Origin: Lachnospiraceae bacterium
GTDB lineage: Bacteria > Bacillota > Clostridia > Lachnospirales > Lachnospiraceae
DNA: 12,130 nt
Reading direction: 5' to 3'
Assembly: GCA_017437205.1 (NCBI GenBank)
Contig: JAFSBP010000318.1
Coordinates: 1 to 12,130 of the forward strand
Under the pieces are notes generated by a model, which worked only from the letters and a program-made list of their open reading frames with translations, did not search any database and had not been told where the DNA came from. Position numbers and translations under genes: made by a program. Of the stretch, positions 6,200 to 12,130 are shown piece by piece. Every line of letters begins with the position of its first letter. Position 1 is the first letter of the stretch.

Positions 6200-6904
6200 T
6201 TACTCTCCCTTCTTCAGTTCATCTGCCGCGCGTCTGGTCGCCGCAATCATCTCGTCGATCATAGCGATGGGATCTTCCGCATTCATGATGCCGGAAGCAG
6301 CACCCGCCGCCTCAGATCCGGCCAAGATAAAATCATAAACCTGCTGACCGTTGGTAATGCCCGCGGCCTGCTCCACCATGATGTCCGGATAAATGTCCTT
6401 GATTACACGGATGGAATCCTTCACATAAGCCATCGGGCTCACTCCGTTTCCGCCTCCGATGATATCCGACGGCTCCGGATTGATGATATCCGGGTGAAGC
6501 TGAGCAATCGCCTTAGCCTCCGCCAGCGTGTCCGCACAGGCAAATACCAACATATCCAGTTCTCTGGCACGATCAATTACCGCCTTCATCTGAGGCAGGC
6601 TCATCGGTTTCTCACAGTGGTTGATCACCACGCCCTGAGCACCCGCTGCTTTCAAGCCCTCCGGAAGAATATCGGCCATTCCTCTTCCCGGTCGCAGCGT
6701 GTCCATATAGGGCGCCAAAACGATCAGGTGCTTTGTGTTCTCGCAAACACGGCGGATCTCAATCGGCGAGCAGATAAACAGTACATCAATGTCATACTTC
6801 TCTGCTGCCGCATCAGCAGCCTTGGCATACTCAAGAACCGTGTCTCCATAAATGTAATTTTTCGTTCCAATTTCAAAATACGGTGTTCTGATTGTTTTCT
6901 TCAT
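6200..6904 (-). CDS. Triosephosphate-isomerase-like sugar-phosphate isomerase
   Basis: A 234-residue TIM-family protein, slightly shorter than housekeeping TIM (about 250). The catalytic set can be placed: K15 in EIGTKNY, H96 in VINHCEKP (the NHSE position) and E144 in NPEPSDIIGGG (the YEP loop position). The phosphate grip is suggested by GITNGQQVY (182-190) and GAASGIM (201-207). Motif wording differs from housekeeping TpiA and is closer to paralogues in sugar operons, some of which (the EryH and LerI type) isomerise tetrulose phosphates. The cell should have its own TpiA elsewhere, so a dedicated ketose-phosphate substrate is likely. The codon before ATG 6904 is TAG, which fixes this start; the leader is unusual (see 6910-6948). 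One base separates it from YjbQ. Confidence 0.82.
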   Translation of the reverse strand: MKKTIRTPYFEIGTKNYIYGDTVLEYAKAADAAAEKYDIDVLFICSPIEIRRVCENTKHLIVLAPYMDTLRPGRGMADILPEGLKAAGAQGVVINHCEKPMSLPQMKAVIDRARELDMLVFACADTLAEAKAIAQLHPDIINPEPSDIIGGGNGVSPMAYVKDSIRVIKDIYPDIMVEQAAGITNGQQVYDFILAGSEAAGAASGIMNAEDPIAMIDEMIAATRRAADELKKGE

Positions 6905-6909
6905 CTATC

Positions 6910-6948
6910 TTATCCCAGTGCAGCAATCTGCACCTCCCCTTTCCGCAT
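6910..6948 (-). promoter_or_regulatory. Mini-ORF and hairpin leading into the TIM-like gene
   Basis: A 12-codon frame (MRKGEVQIAALG) starts 4 bases after the stop of the upstream SGNH gene and ends 5 bases before the TIM-like start codon. The strong ribosome site GGGGAGGTG (6939-6931) lies inside it, 26 bases from ATG 6904, too far for normal initiation. Between them GTGCAG and CTGCAC (6933-6928 and 6923-6918) pair as a 6-bp hairpin with a 4-base loop. The hairpin may shorten the effective distance, or the mini-ORF may hand ribosomes on by re-initiation. Confidence 0.4.
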
Positions 6949-6952
6949 TCTT

Positions 6953-8008
6953 TTACTCGTTTACCAATTTCACATAATTAGGATATGCATAGGTTTCATC
7001 TGCCATTTCCATGCAGTCAATTACAAGCCTGTGATACCCATAGCCAAGCTGATCATATGCACATGCCATTGCTTCTGTCTCATCGCCGGAAAAATCCACC
7101 ATTTCCGGGTTTTCATCCAACCATACAACCAGTTTTGCCCCGTCCCGGGCTTTCATTCCATATAACTCCAGTCTGGCTCCGTACACCTCATTGATAAAGT
7201 CGAAATACAGCCGGTCACCCTTTTTCATCTTAAAATGAATTCCGGTAACAGAGTCATCCTCCTCCATATCCATCTTTTCATGTATGGTATAGATACTTTT
7301 CGTCAACTGAACCCTCTGGTTCTTACACCGGTCGTTTCGGAAACAAAACCAGTCCAGCTTTTTCGCCACAATATCTGCAATCAGCTTATATCCGGTGTTC
7401 TTAAAATGTGCCCCGTCGTTGAACAGATCCCGGTAGGAATAAAACATGGCGTTTACCACCGCATTGATTTCCTCTGCCATATCAATGTGCATCAGATTGT
7501 ACTTTTTGGCCAATTCCACGTCAGCCAGCCCCATCGACTTAATCCGTCTTCTGATAAAACCGGCGTATCCACCATGCTGCATCCCTTGATCTTCATATCC
7601 ATAGGTGATGGATGATGACATCAGGATCACCTCAATACCATGTTCGATCAAATGACTAATGCACTGCTCCATGTATTCCTTATGTTCCTGAATCGTGTAA
7701 CTCCTCACTGCAGTCGATGTGTCATTGATTCCGTACATGACAAACGCCAGATCATATTGGTTGGGGACGGTGATCTTTTCCTGAATCACCGTAGTACCAA
7801 CCTTTGATGTTTGACCACCCTTTCCAAAGTTGCTCAGATTAATTCGATCATTGTGATAAATCCTTCGCAAAATGTCCTGCAGATACTCGGAATATTTGAC
7901 GGTTCCGGTCTGCCCGGCCGTAACACTGTCTCCGAAACAGACGATCTCCACCTTTTCCCCGGATAGCATTTTATACTTAATCTCTGATAATCTGTTTTCC
8001 CGGATCAT
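6953..8008 (-). CDS. SGNH/GDSL hydrolase with C-terminal beta-rich domain
   Basis: A 351-residue esterase whose hydrolase domain comes first, unlike the other SGNH protein of the operon. Motifs: S28 in CFGDSVTAG (block I), G64 in FGKGGQT, N95 in YGINDTS (block III) and D198-x-x-H201 in NDGAHFKNTGY (block V). All catalytic positions are present. Residues from about 235 to the end form a beta-rich domain of unknown role, perhaps sugar binding. No signal peptide is visible, so it is probably cytoplasmic. Start ATG 8008 has AAAGGAG 5 bases upstream. It lies 23 bases after the FGGY kinase gene. Its likely role is acyl-ester removal from a sugar substrate; two such enzymes in one operon suggest more than one ester position or linkage. 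Confidence 0.87.
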   Translation of the reverse strand: MIRENRLSEIKYKMLSGEKVEIVCFGDSVTAGQTGTVKYSEYLQDILRRIYHNDRINLSNFGKGGQTSKVGTTVIQEKITVPNQYDLAFVMYGINDTSTAVRSYTIQEHKEYMEQCISHLIEHGIEVILMSSSITYGYEDQGMQHGGYAGFIRRRIKSMGLADVELAKKYNLMHIDMAEEINAVVNAMFYSYRDLFNDGAHFKNTGYKLIADIVAKKLDWFCFRNDRCKNQRVQLTKSIYTIHEKMDMEEDDSVTGIHFKMKKGDRLYFDFINEVYGARLELYGMKARDGAKLVVWLDENPEMVDFSGDETEAMACAYDQLGYGYHRLVIDCMEMADETYAYPNYVKLVNE

Positions 8009-8031
8009 AACCGCTCCTTTTCGTGACTGAT

Positions 8032-9333
8032 TTATTCCTTAGCCATTCCCGCAATCATTGCCGCACCCATTGCCCCAGCAAAGGAGCCATGTTTCACCTT
8101 TACCGTGATATCGCAGATTTCTTCAATGAGCTCCGCCCAGAACGGATCCTCCGACGGACCGCCTACCATTACTGCGGATTTCGCACGGATACCATACTGT
8201 GCCAACTTATCCATCCGCTCTTTCAGCAGACGCACAGTTCCTTCCATGATCGCTCTGGCGATATTTTCCCTTGGATAAGAAAGTATCCTTTGGTCATCCG
8301 GCTCATCCAGCGGATTAATATAAAGTCCACCTGCCCCAGAGGGACACCGTTTTGCAAGTTCAGACAATTTGCTAAATGAATCAGCTCCACAGCTGATGTA
8401 CCGCTCCACATAAAGCTTCAGACGTTCCGAGAGGGATGACACTGAAGACATTGCCCCATAACACCCCTGTGGAGAAAGGAACGGATCCACCAGCATACCT
8501 GCATCAAGACCTTTTTTCCGGTCAGCGATCGGATAAAATGCAACCCATGAGGTTCCGCAGGACAGAAGCATCTCTCCCTCCTTCAACACACCGACACCTC
8601 TGGCCGCTGAAGGATGATCAAAGCTTCCCAGTACCACCGGCGTTCCTGCCGGAACACCACAGATGTCTTCCATCTCTGCTTTGACCGTGCCCACCACATG
8701 GCCGCAGGGGTAAACCGGAGGAAGCTGTTCTTCCTTAATCCCCAATATTTCCAGTATCTCCGGAATATATTTCCCGCTCTTTTGATCAATCAGAAAGAAG
8801 GTTGTCCCCGCAGAATTACTGATTCCCCAGCTTCCCGTCAGCAGATAATAAAGGTACTCTGTGCTCATACAGATTTTTCCACTCTCCCCGATTAGCTCCG
8901 GCGTATGCTTTTTGATGTAGCACAGTTGGGCAAGGGGGAATGTTTTAAACCGAAAAGGCCAGCCAATACGACGATAAAAAGCTTCCGCATCAAGATCCGG
9001 CAAAATCTCCCTTGCTTCATCCACCACCCGCTTATCCTGCCAACTGACGATCGGAATCAACGGTCTTCCGCCCTTATCCAGCAAAACTAAATTTCCGCTG
9101 GCAGCGGATGCACAGATACCCTTGATTTCTCCGTCTTTACCGGCCCCGGCCAAGGTTCTCAACGCGGCAAAACACGCATTGAGATAAACCTCGGCCTCAA
9201 TTTCCACACTCCCGTTTTCTCGTCTGGAATAGGTAAAGCCCTCTCTCGCAGTATGCACGATTTCACCCTCAGTCGTTGCCAAAACGCCCTTTACCGAGGA
9301 AGTTCCTATATCGAGTCCAATCAAATATTCCAA
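8032..9333 (-). CDS. FGGY-family carbohydrate kinase
   Basis: A 433-residue sugar kinase of the xylulokinase/gluconokinase/rhamnulokinase superfamily, which phosphorylates ketoses or polyols with ATP. N-terminal lobe: the phosphate loop LIGLDIGTSSVKGV (4-17), the sugar-contact SWQDKR (97-102) and STEYLYYLLTG (157-167). The catalytic base is D239 in LGSFDHPSAARG, and the C-terminal ATPase signature is VMVGGPSEDPFW (388-399), with AGAMGAAMIAG at the end. It is shorter than the usual 480-510 residues, yet all key motifs are present. The start codon is TTG at 9333, with AAGGGG 8 bases upstream; no later start would preserve the phosphate loop. It follows the isomerase by 26 bases, and the pair fits isomerise-then-phosphorylate logic. 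The sugar cannot be named. Confidence 0.9.
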   Translation of the reverse strand: MEYLIGLDIGTSSVKGVLATTEGEIVHTAREGFTYSRRENGSVEIEAEVYLNACFAALRTLAGAGKDGEIKGICASAASGNLVLLDKGGRPLIPIVSWQDKRVVDEAREILPDLDAEAFYRRIGWPFRFKTFPLAQLCYIKKHTPELIGESGKICMSTEYLYYLLTGSWGISNSAGTTFFLIDQKSGKYIPEILEILGIKEEQLPPVYPCGHVVGTVKAEMEDICGVPAGTPVVLGSFDHPSAARGVGVLKEGEMLLSCGTSWVAFYPIADRKKGLDAGMLVDPFLSPQGCYGAMSSVSSLSERLKLYVERYISCGADSFSKLSELAKRCPSGAGGLYINPLDEPDDQRILSYPRENIARAIMEGTVRLLKERMDKLAQYGIRAKSAVMVGGPSEDPFWAELIEEICDITVKVKHGSFAGAMGAAMIAGMAKE

Positions 9334-9359
9334 AACAAATTCCCCTTCCGTTCAAGTTA

Positions 9360-10751
9360 TCAGTCAATCACAACCACATCAAAGCCCATCATTGCTCCGA
9401 AGGTCTTCATCTCCTCCAGCTCAGCCCCATAAACCATGACTGAGTGATGCGTGCCGCCATGAATCGAGAATTCCTTTAAAAACTCCTTTACCGGCTTGCA
9501 AGGCTTCATCCACCCCTGTGTTGCGTACCGATATATGCCGAATTCCAAGCCGGCGTCAACGATCTCCACCGGTGTCACAATCAGGGTAAACGACTCTCCC
9601 ATCGGTACCAAGTTCAAGTACACTGCTTTTCCCTGTTTCATGCACACATAGGCCGCAACCGTATCACCACAGGAATTGTGCTTAAACGGAGTATCCTTTA
9701 ACACCGGTCTCCACTGCGCTAACTCAATGTTTGACTCTCCCATGTGGCTGAGCAGAATCAAATCCTTCTCCCAGTCAGGGCAAAACATCTCTACGAAATT
9801 TGTCTCCTGATACACGCTGCGAAGCGCTCCCATCAGGCCTGCGGTCAGCACATCTCCTTCTCCCGCATATCCCAGTCCGCGCGCCATCATCTTTGAACAC
9901 TCGGCAAAAGGCATTTTGGGGAGACCATACTTATCCAGTGCCAGGAAATTCACTGTTGCAGCGGTCAATTTATTCTCCTCAACCCACTTGCGCAGGGCAA
10001 GGCCGGATTTCACTGCCGCCCGATAGCAGTCCTCCTGTTCAATTTCCCAAGTAAATCGCTTCCGGTCCAGTGCTACCTCATGATCAATTTCTTCCTCTGT
10101 CACAGACTTTACGTATTTTTCCGCCATCTCCCGGCTTAAGTAAAGTACCTCGGCTCCGATTTTTTCCTTATAGTCCTCATCGGAAATCAGGAAATCGCCC
10201 ATACCGTCAAAAGAACCTCCCACAGAGCCGACTTTAGCCGTTCTAAACGCCTTTGCCGCCGCAGCTGCACGACAAGCACCCACTGTCTGCGCGATCACAT
10301 CATCGTGCATTGCATGGCCAACACATACGCTATAAGGCCTGCCGTTCCGCTTCAGCATACTGCAAAGCTCCTGAACTCCGTGAATACCATGATTTGCGGA
10401 AATACCGTTTTTGTATCCGGCAACGGACACCAGCGGATAGTCCGGTGTCGTATCAAGCACGACAATGTCCGCCTTCAACTTAAGAATCGCATCGATGTAC
10501 TCCAGCGACGGCGAGTAGGCCAGATGCTGGGTAATCACCACGTCCACATCCGCTCCATTGAACATCTGTACAGCAGCCTCGAACTCCGGCTTAATTCTAC
10601 ACACATCTGCCCGGACAATTTCCAGATCATTTCCCTCCAGCATGGAGATCAGTGTGTTCATGTACGTCACCATCGGTTCACGCTTCTGCGGATTCCCGTC
10701 ATCGTACAATTTTATATAAAATGGCAGATAGCCAGCCTTTATTCTTTTCAT
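9360..10751 (-). CDS. L-arabinose/L-fucose isomerase family aldose-ketose isomerase
   Basis: A 463-residue protein of the AraA/FucI fold. The residues matching the Mn-binding and catalytic set of AraA can be aligned by motif: E298 in GYAGEGDVLTAG (GAEGDW in AraA), E321 in NFVEMFCPD, H336 in LSHMGES (the GAHMLE position) and H435 or H436 in GGTHHSVMV. The AraA catalytic core is therefore preserved, and the protein should convert an aldose to a ketose. N-terminal sequence (YLPFYIKLYDD, then ITQHLAYSPS near 73-82) differs from true AraA, and the protein is shorter than the usual 500, so L-arabinose is unlikely to be the substrate. Start ATG 10751 has GAGGG 7 bases upstream. It is 11 bases after the amidohydrolase gene and directly before the FGGY kinase. 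Confidence 0.87.
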   Translation of the reverse strand: MKRIKAGYLPFYIKLYDDGNPQKREPMVTYMNTLISMLEGNDLEIVRADVCRIKPEFEAAVQMFNGADVDVVITQHLAYSPSLEYIDAILKLKADIVVLDTTPDYPLVSVAGYKNGISANHGIHGVQELCSMLKRNGRPYSVCVGHAMHDDVIAQTVGACRAAAAAKAFRTAKVGSVGGSFDGMGDFLISDEDYKEKIGAEVLYLSREMAEKYVKSVTEEEIDHEVALDRKRFTWEIEQEDCYRAAVKSGLALRKWVEENKLTAATVNFLALDKYGLPKMPFAECSKMMARGLGYAGEGDVLTAGLMGALRSVYQETNFVEMFCPDWEKDLILLSHMGESNIELAQWRPVLKDTPFKHNSCGDTVAAYVCMKQGKAVYLNLVPMGESFTLIVTPVEIVDAGLEFGIYRYATQGWMKPCKPVKEFLKEFSIHGGTHHSVMVYGAELEEMKTFGAMMGFDVVVID

Positions 10752-10762
10752 CCTAATTCCCT

Positions 10763-11827
10763 CTACTCTCCGTAAATATCTCTGCGAGCACCCTCGATTA
10801 GATTCTTAGCATTTCGGTAGAACACATCCTCAACATCGGATTTCGTCAGCTTCAAGGTCTTTGCCGCGCGCTTAAATGCCAAAATTTCCTCATACATAAA
10901 GAAGGTAATCTTCTTCGCTTCTTCCTCAGTCACCTCTCTTAAATGGCTATCCTGAGACGGATCGCCGTAAAGTCCCGGAGGCACAAGGTTAATATAGGTA
11001 CCGTTTTCCTCAATACGATGGGTTCTCATTCGCAGAATCGGGAGATCACTGCCAAACAAAACCCGCTTAGGGCCTACCGCCTCCAATAGCTTTGTAATCG
11101 CGTATTCACAGCAGTTGGCCGAAAAATCAAACAGCAGATCATCGCACTCTGCCAGTACTTCAAATGCATTTCCGATATCCTCCTGAACGTAAGCACGTCC
11201 GATATGAGCAACAATCAAGCGAACATCAGGAAATTCTCGCTTAATCTCCTTGATCTGACCCAGATTTACCGGATCCTTAAGACGACCGTCTCTGGGGATA
11301 TGAAGCATAACAATCGCCTTCATCTCATTCATCTTTTCTAACTGGTGCTTCGGAAAGAAATCAAATACTCGAATTTCCTTTACAGGAAGATAGTCCGGTG
11401 CCATGCTCAGATACGATTTAATTCCCAAAAATCCACCCTCACGGATTTTTTTCTCAAGTTCTTCTGCGCTTTCCTCCGGTCTGGAATAATATAATGCCGG
11501 ATATCCGGTCTTTTTCGCACTTTCCTCTACATACTCATTTAGTTTTACAATCGCTTCTCTGCTGCCACTGGCAAATACAAGGGGCGTCACTTTTTTCCCC
11601 GGAAACATCAAACGATAGGTCTCCGCCAAATCTTCAACCGGATTGTGTCTGGCTACCAATCTGGGCCAGGACACCGTTCTCTTTAATGCGAGAGTTCCCG
11701 CATCTGCGCGGCGAAGCTCCTCCAGCCAGATATGGGTATGGATGTCAATCATCTGCTCCGGAAGAAAATCTTTTAACTCACGTTCATATATCAATCTGTC
11801 ATATTCATTCACTTCAAACAGTGCCAT
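10763..11827 (-). CDS. Amidohydrolase_2 family metal-dependent hydrolase
   Basis: A 354-residue TIM-barrel hydrolase. Visible metal and catalytic positions: H30 and H32 in IDIHTHIW, K137 in GIKSYL, H176 in MLHIPRDGR, H208 in VAHIGRAY and D261 in FGSDLPI. This is the arrangement of amidohydrolase_2 (COG2159-like) enzymes, which include sugar lactonases and decarboxylases. The start is set at ATG 11827, which has GGAGG 8 bases upstream; an in-frame GTG at 11842 would place that ribosome site inside the coding region. No signal peptide is seen. It is the first enzyme gene after the binding-protein gene and lies 11 bases before the isomerase. A lactonase-like or ring-opening step on the imported compound is possible; the reaction cannot be fixed from sequence. 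Confidence 0.85.
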   Translation of the reverse strand: MALFEVNEYDRLIYERELKDFLPEQMIDIHTHIWLEELRRADAGTLALKRTVSWPRLVARHNPVEDLAETYRLMFPGKKVTPLVFASGSREAIVKLNEYVEESAKKTGYPALYYSRPEESAEELEKKIREGGFLGIKSYLSMAPDYLPVKEIRVFDFFPKHQLEKMNEMKAIVMLHIPRDGRLKDPVNLGQIKEIKREFPDVRLIVAHIGRAYVQEDIGNAFEVLAECDDLLFDFSANCCEYAITKLLEAVGPKRVLFGSDLPILRMRTHRIEENGTYINLVPPGLYGDPSQDSHLREVTEEEAKKITFFMYEEILAFKRAAKTLKLTKSDVEDVFYRNAKNLIEGARRDIYGE

Positions 11828-11853
11828 ACCTTTGTCCTCCACACCTTTAATGA

Positions 11854-11899
11854 GAGGGAGATGCTGCTAACCCGTGATATGAGCCACAACATCTCCCTC
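11854..11899 (-). repeat. Intercistronic hairpin between binding protein and enzyme genes
   Basis: GAGGGAGATG (11854-11863) and CATCTCCCTC (11890-11899) form a perfect 10-bp stem, with further pairing TG/CA and GCT/AGC inside. There is no U-run after it on the minus strand, so it is not a standard terminator. Such hairpins behind a transporter binding-protein gene often protect its mRNA and lower expression of downstream genes; that role is inferred here. Confidence 0.5.
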
Positions 11900-11949
11900 C
11901 TTTACGTTATTCTACCTTGGGGTTTTATTTTATACTTCCTTGGGTATAT

Positions 11950-12130
11950 TTATTTCGTTCTGTCATGAATGGACTGCCATACGCCTTCCCAATCAGCCAT
12001 ACCAAGATCATACATGGTCTTTACGTAGGTATCCCACTCAGTAGCAATTTCAGCATCACCGAGAACAAACTTATCACGCATCTCTGCCCAATAATCCTTC
12101 AGCTGAGTCATTACAAGATCTTCCGTTGCC
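11950..12130 (-). CDS. C-terminal end of an ABC transporter extracellular solute-binding protein (partial)
   Basis: The last 60 codons of a gene entering from the right edge, ending at TAA 11952-11950. The tail contains YWAEMRDKFVLGDAEIATEW, then TYVKTMYDLGMADWEGVWQ. The pattern of a Trp/Tyr-rich helix, FVLGDAEI, EWD-x-YV and a final Leu-Gly-Met helix is typical of the C-terminus of family 1 sugar-binding lipoproteins of the LplA/YtcQ kind, which deliver oligosaccharides or modified sugars to ABC permeases. Its position at the head of the visible operon ties the enzymes to an imported carbohydrate. The lipoprotein signal and most of the protein are outside the window. About 120 bases with a hairpin separate it from the amidohydrolase start. 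Confidence 0.75.
   Translation of the reverse strand, partial: ATEDLVMTQLKDYWAEMRDKFVLGDAEIATEWDTYVKTMYDLGMADWEGVWQSIHDRTK

Noticed and set aside
6149..7165. Long antisense open frame of 338 codons on the + strand
   Set aside because: It lies opposite three well-supported genes (YjbQ start, TIM-like, SGNH end). Its translation is rich in His, Arg, Cys and Ile with no family pattern, and no good ribosome site was seen. It is a by-product of codon use on the other strand.
10305..10775. Open frame of 156 codons on the + strand
   Set aside because: It is antisense to the isomerase, whose catalytic residues are clear; the translation shows His/Arg/Gln-rich noise typical of shadows.
11828..11842. 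Upstream GTG start for the amidohydrolase
   Set aside because: The GGAGG ribosome site for ATG 11827 lies inside this extension, and the extra five residues add nothing recognisable.
11809..11892. 27-codon frame starting inside the intercistronic hairpin, with AGGAGG close by
   Set aside because: The ribosome site is only 3 bases from its ATG, the start is buried in the stem, and the peptide overlaps the amidohydrolase start without any recognisable character. A leader peptide is possible but unsupported.
11910..11947. CCTTGGG repeated twice behind the binding-protein gene
   Set aside because: It is a short direct repeat with no symmetry or promoter context; there is no reason to assign a role.
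1..12130. tRNA, rRNA, CRISPR array, insertion sequence or attachment site
   Set aside because: I looked for cloverleaf-like repeats, regular spacers, transposase-like frames and terminal inverted repeats on both strands and saw none. The AT-rich AbiE island has no clear boundary repeats.

Overview
The window looks like a chromosomal carbohydrate-utilisation locus of a Gram-positive anaerobe, most likely a gut-type Clostridia such as Lachnospiraceae. This rests on strong GGAGG-type ribosome sites, TTGACA/TATAAT-like promoters, the mix of protein families and the moderate GC content. No RNA gene, CRISPR array, transposase or complete mobile element was seen.

Layout from left to right: (1) the last 40 codons of an unidentified + strand gene (2-124). 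(2) A convergent two-gene unit on the minus strand, an FAD-dependent oxidoreductase (899-2716) followed by a GDPD-type phosphodiesterase (130-858), divergent from an AraC-family regulator (2868-3803, +); the shared control region holds a clear promoter for the regulator and possible operators. (3) A visibly AT-rich island (about 3780-4640) with an AbiEi-type antitoxin gene. Behind it, coupled through a TAATG overlap, is a 32-codon stub that looks like the start of the missing AbiEii toxin. Its promoter is textbook and is flanked by two related palindromes whose centres are 84 bp apart. (4) A long minus-strand operon reading from the right edge to 4642. In transcription order it encodes the C-terminus of an ABC solute-binding lipoprotein, an amidohydrolase_2 protein, an AraA-like sugar isomerase, an FGGY kinase, an SGNH esterase, a triosephosphate-isomerase-like protein, a YjbQ/UPF0047 protein and a second SGNH esterase of different architecture.

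The operon reads as uptake and breakdown of an esterified sugar or sugar derivative: import, removal of ester groups by the two cytoplasmic SGNH hydrolases, possible ring or lactone opening by the amidohydrolase, aldose-ketose isomerisation, ketose phosphorylation, then isomerisation of a phosphorylated short-chain product by the TIM-like enzyme. YjbQ has no obvious place in such a route. No aldolase, epimerase or dehydrogenase is visible, so either the rest lies beyond the right edge or the pathway is unusual. The substrate cannot be named from sequence. The operon is the best candidate here for an undescribed pathway; the AbiE remnant with its intact operator pair is the best regulatory observation.
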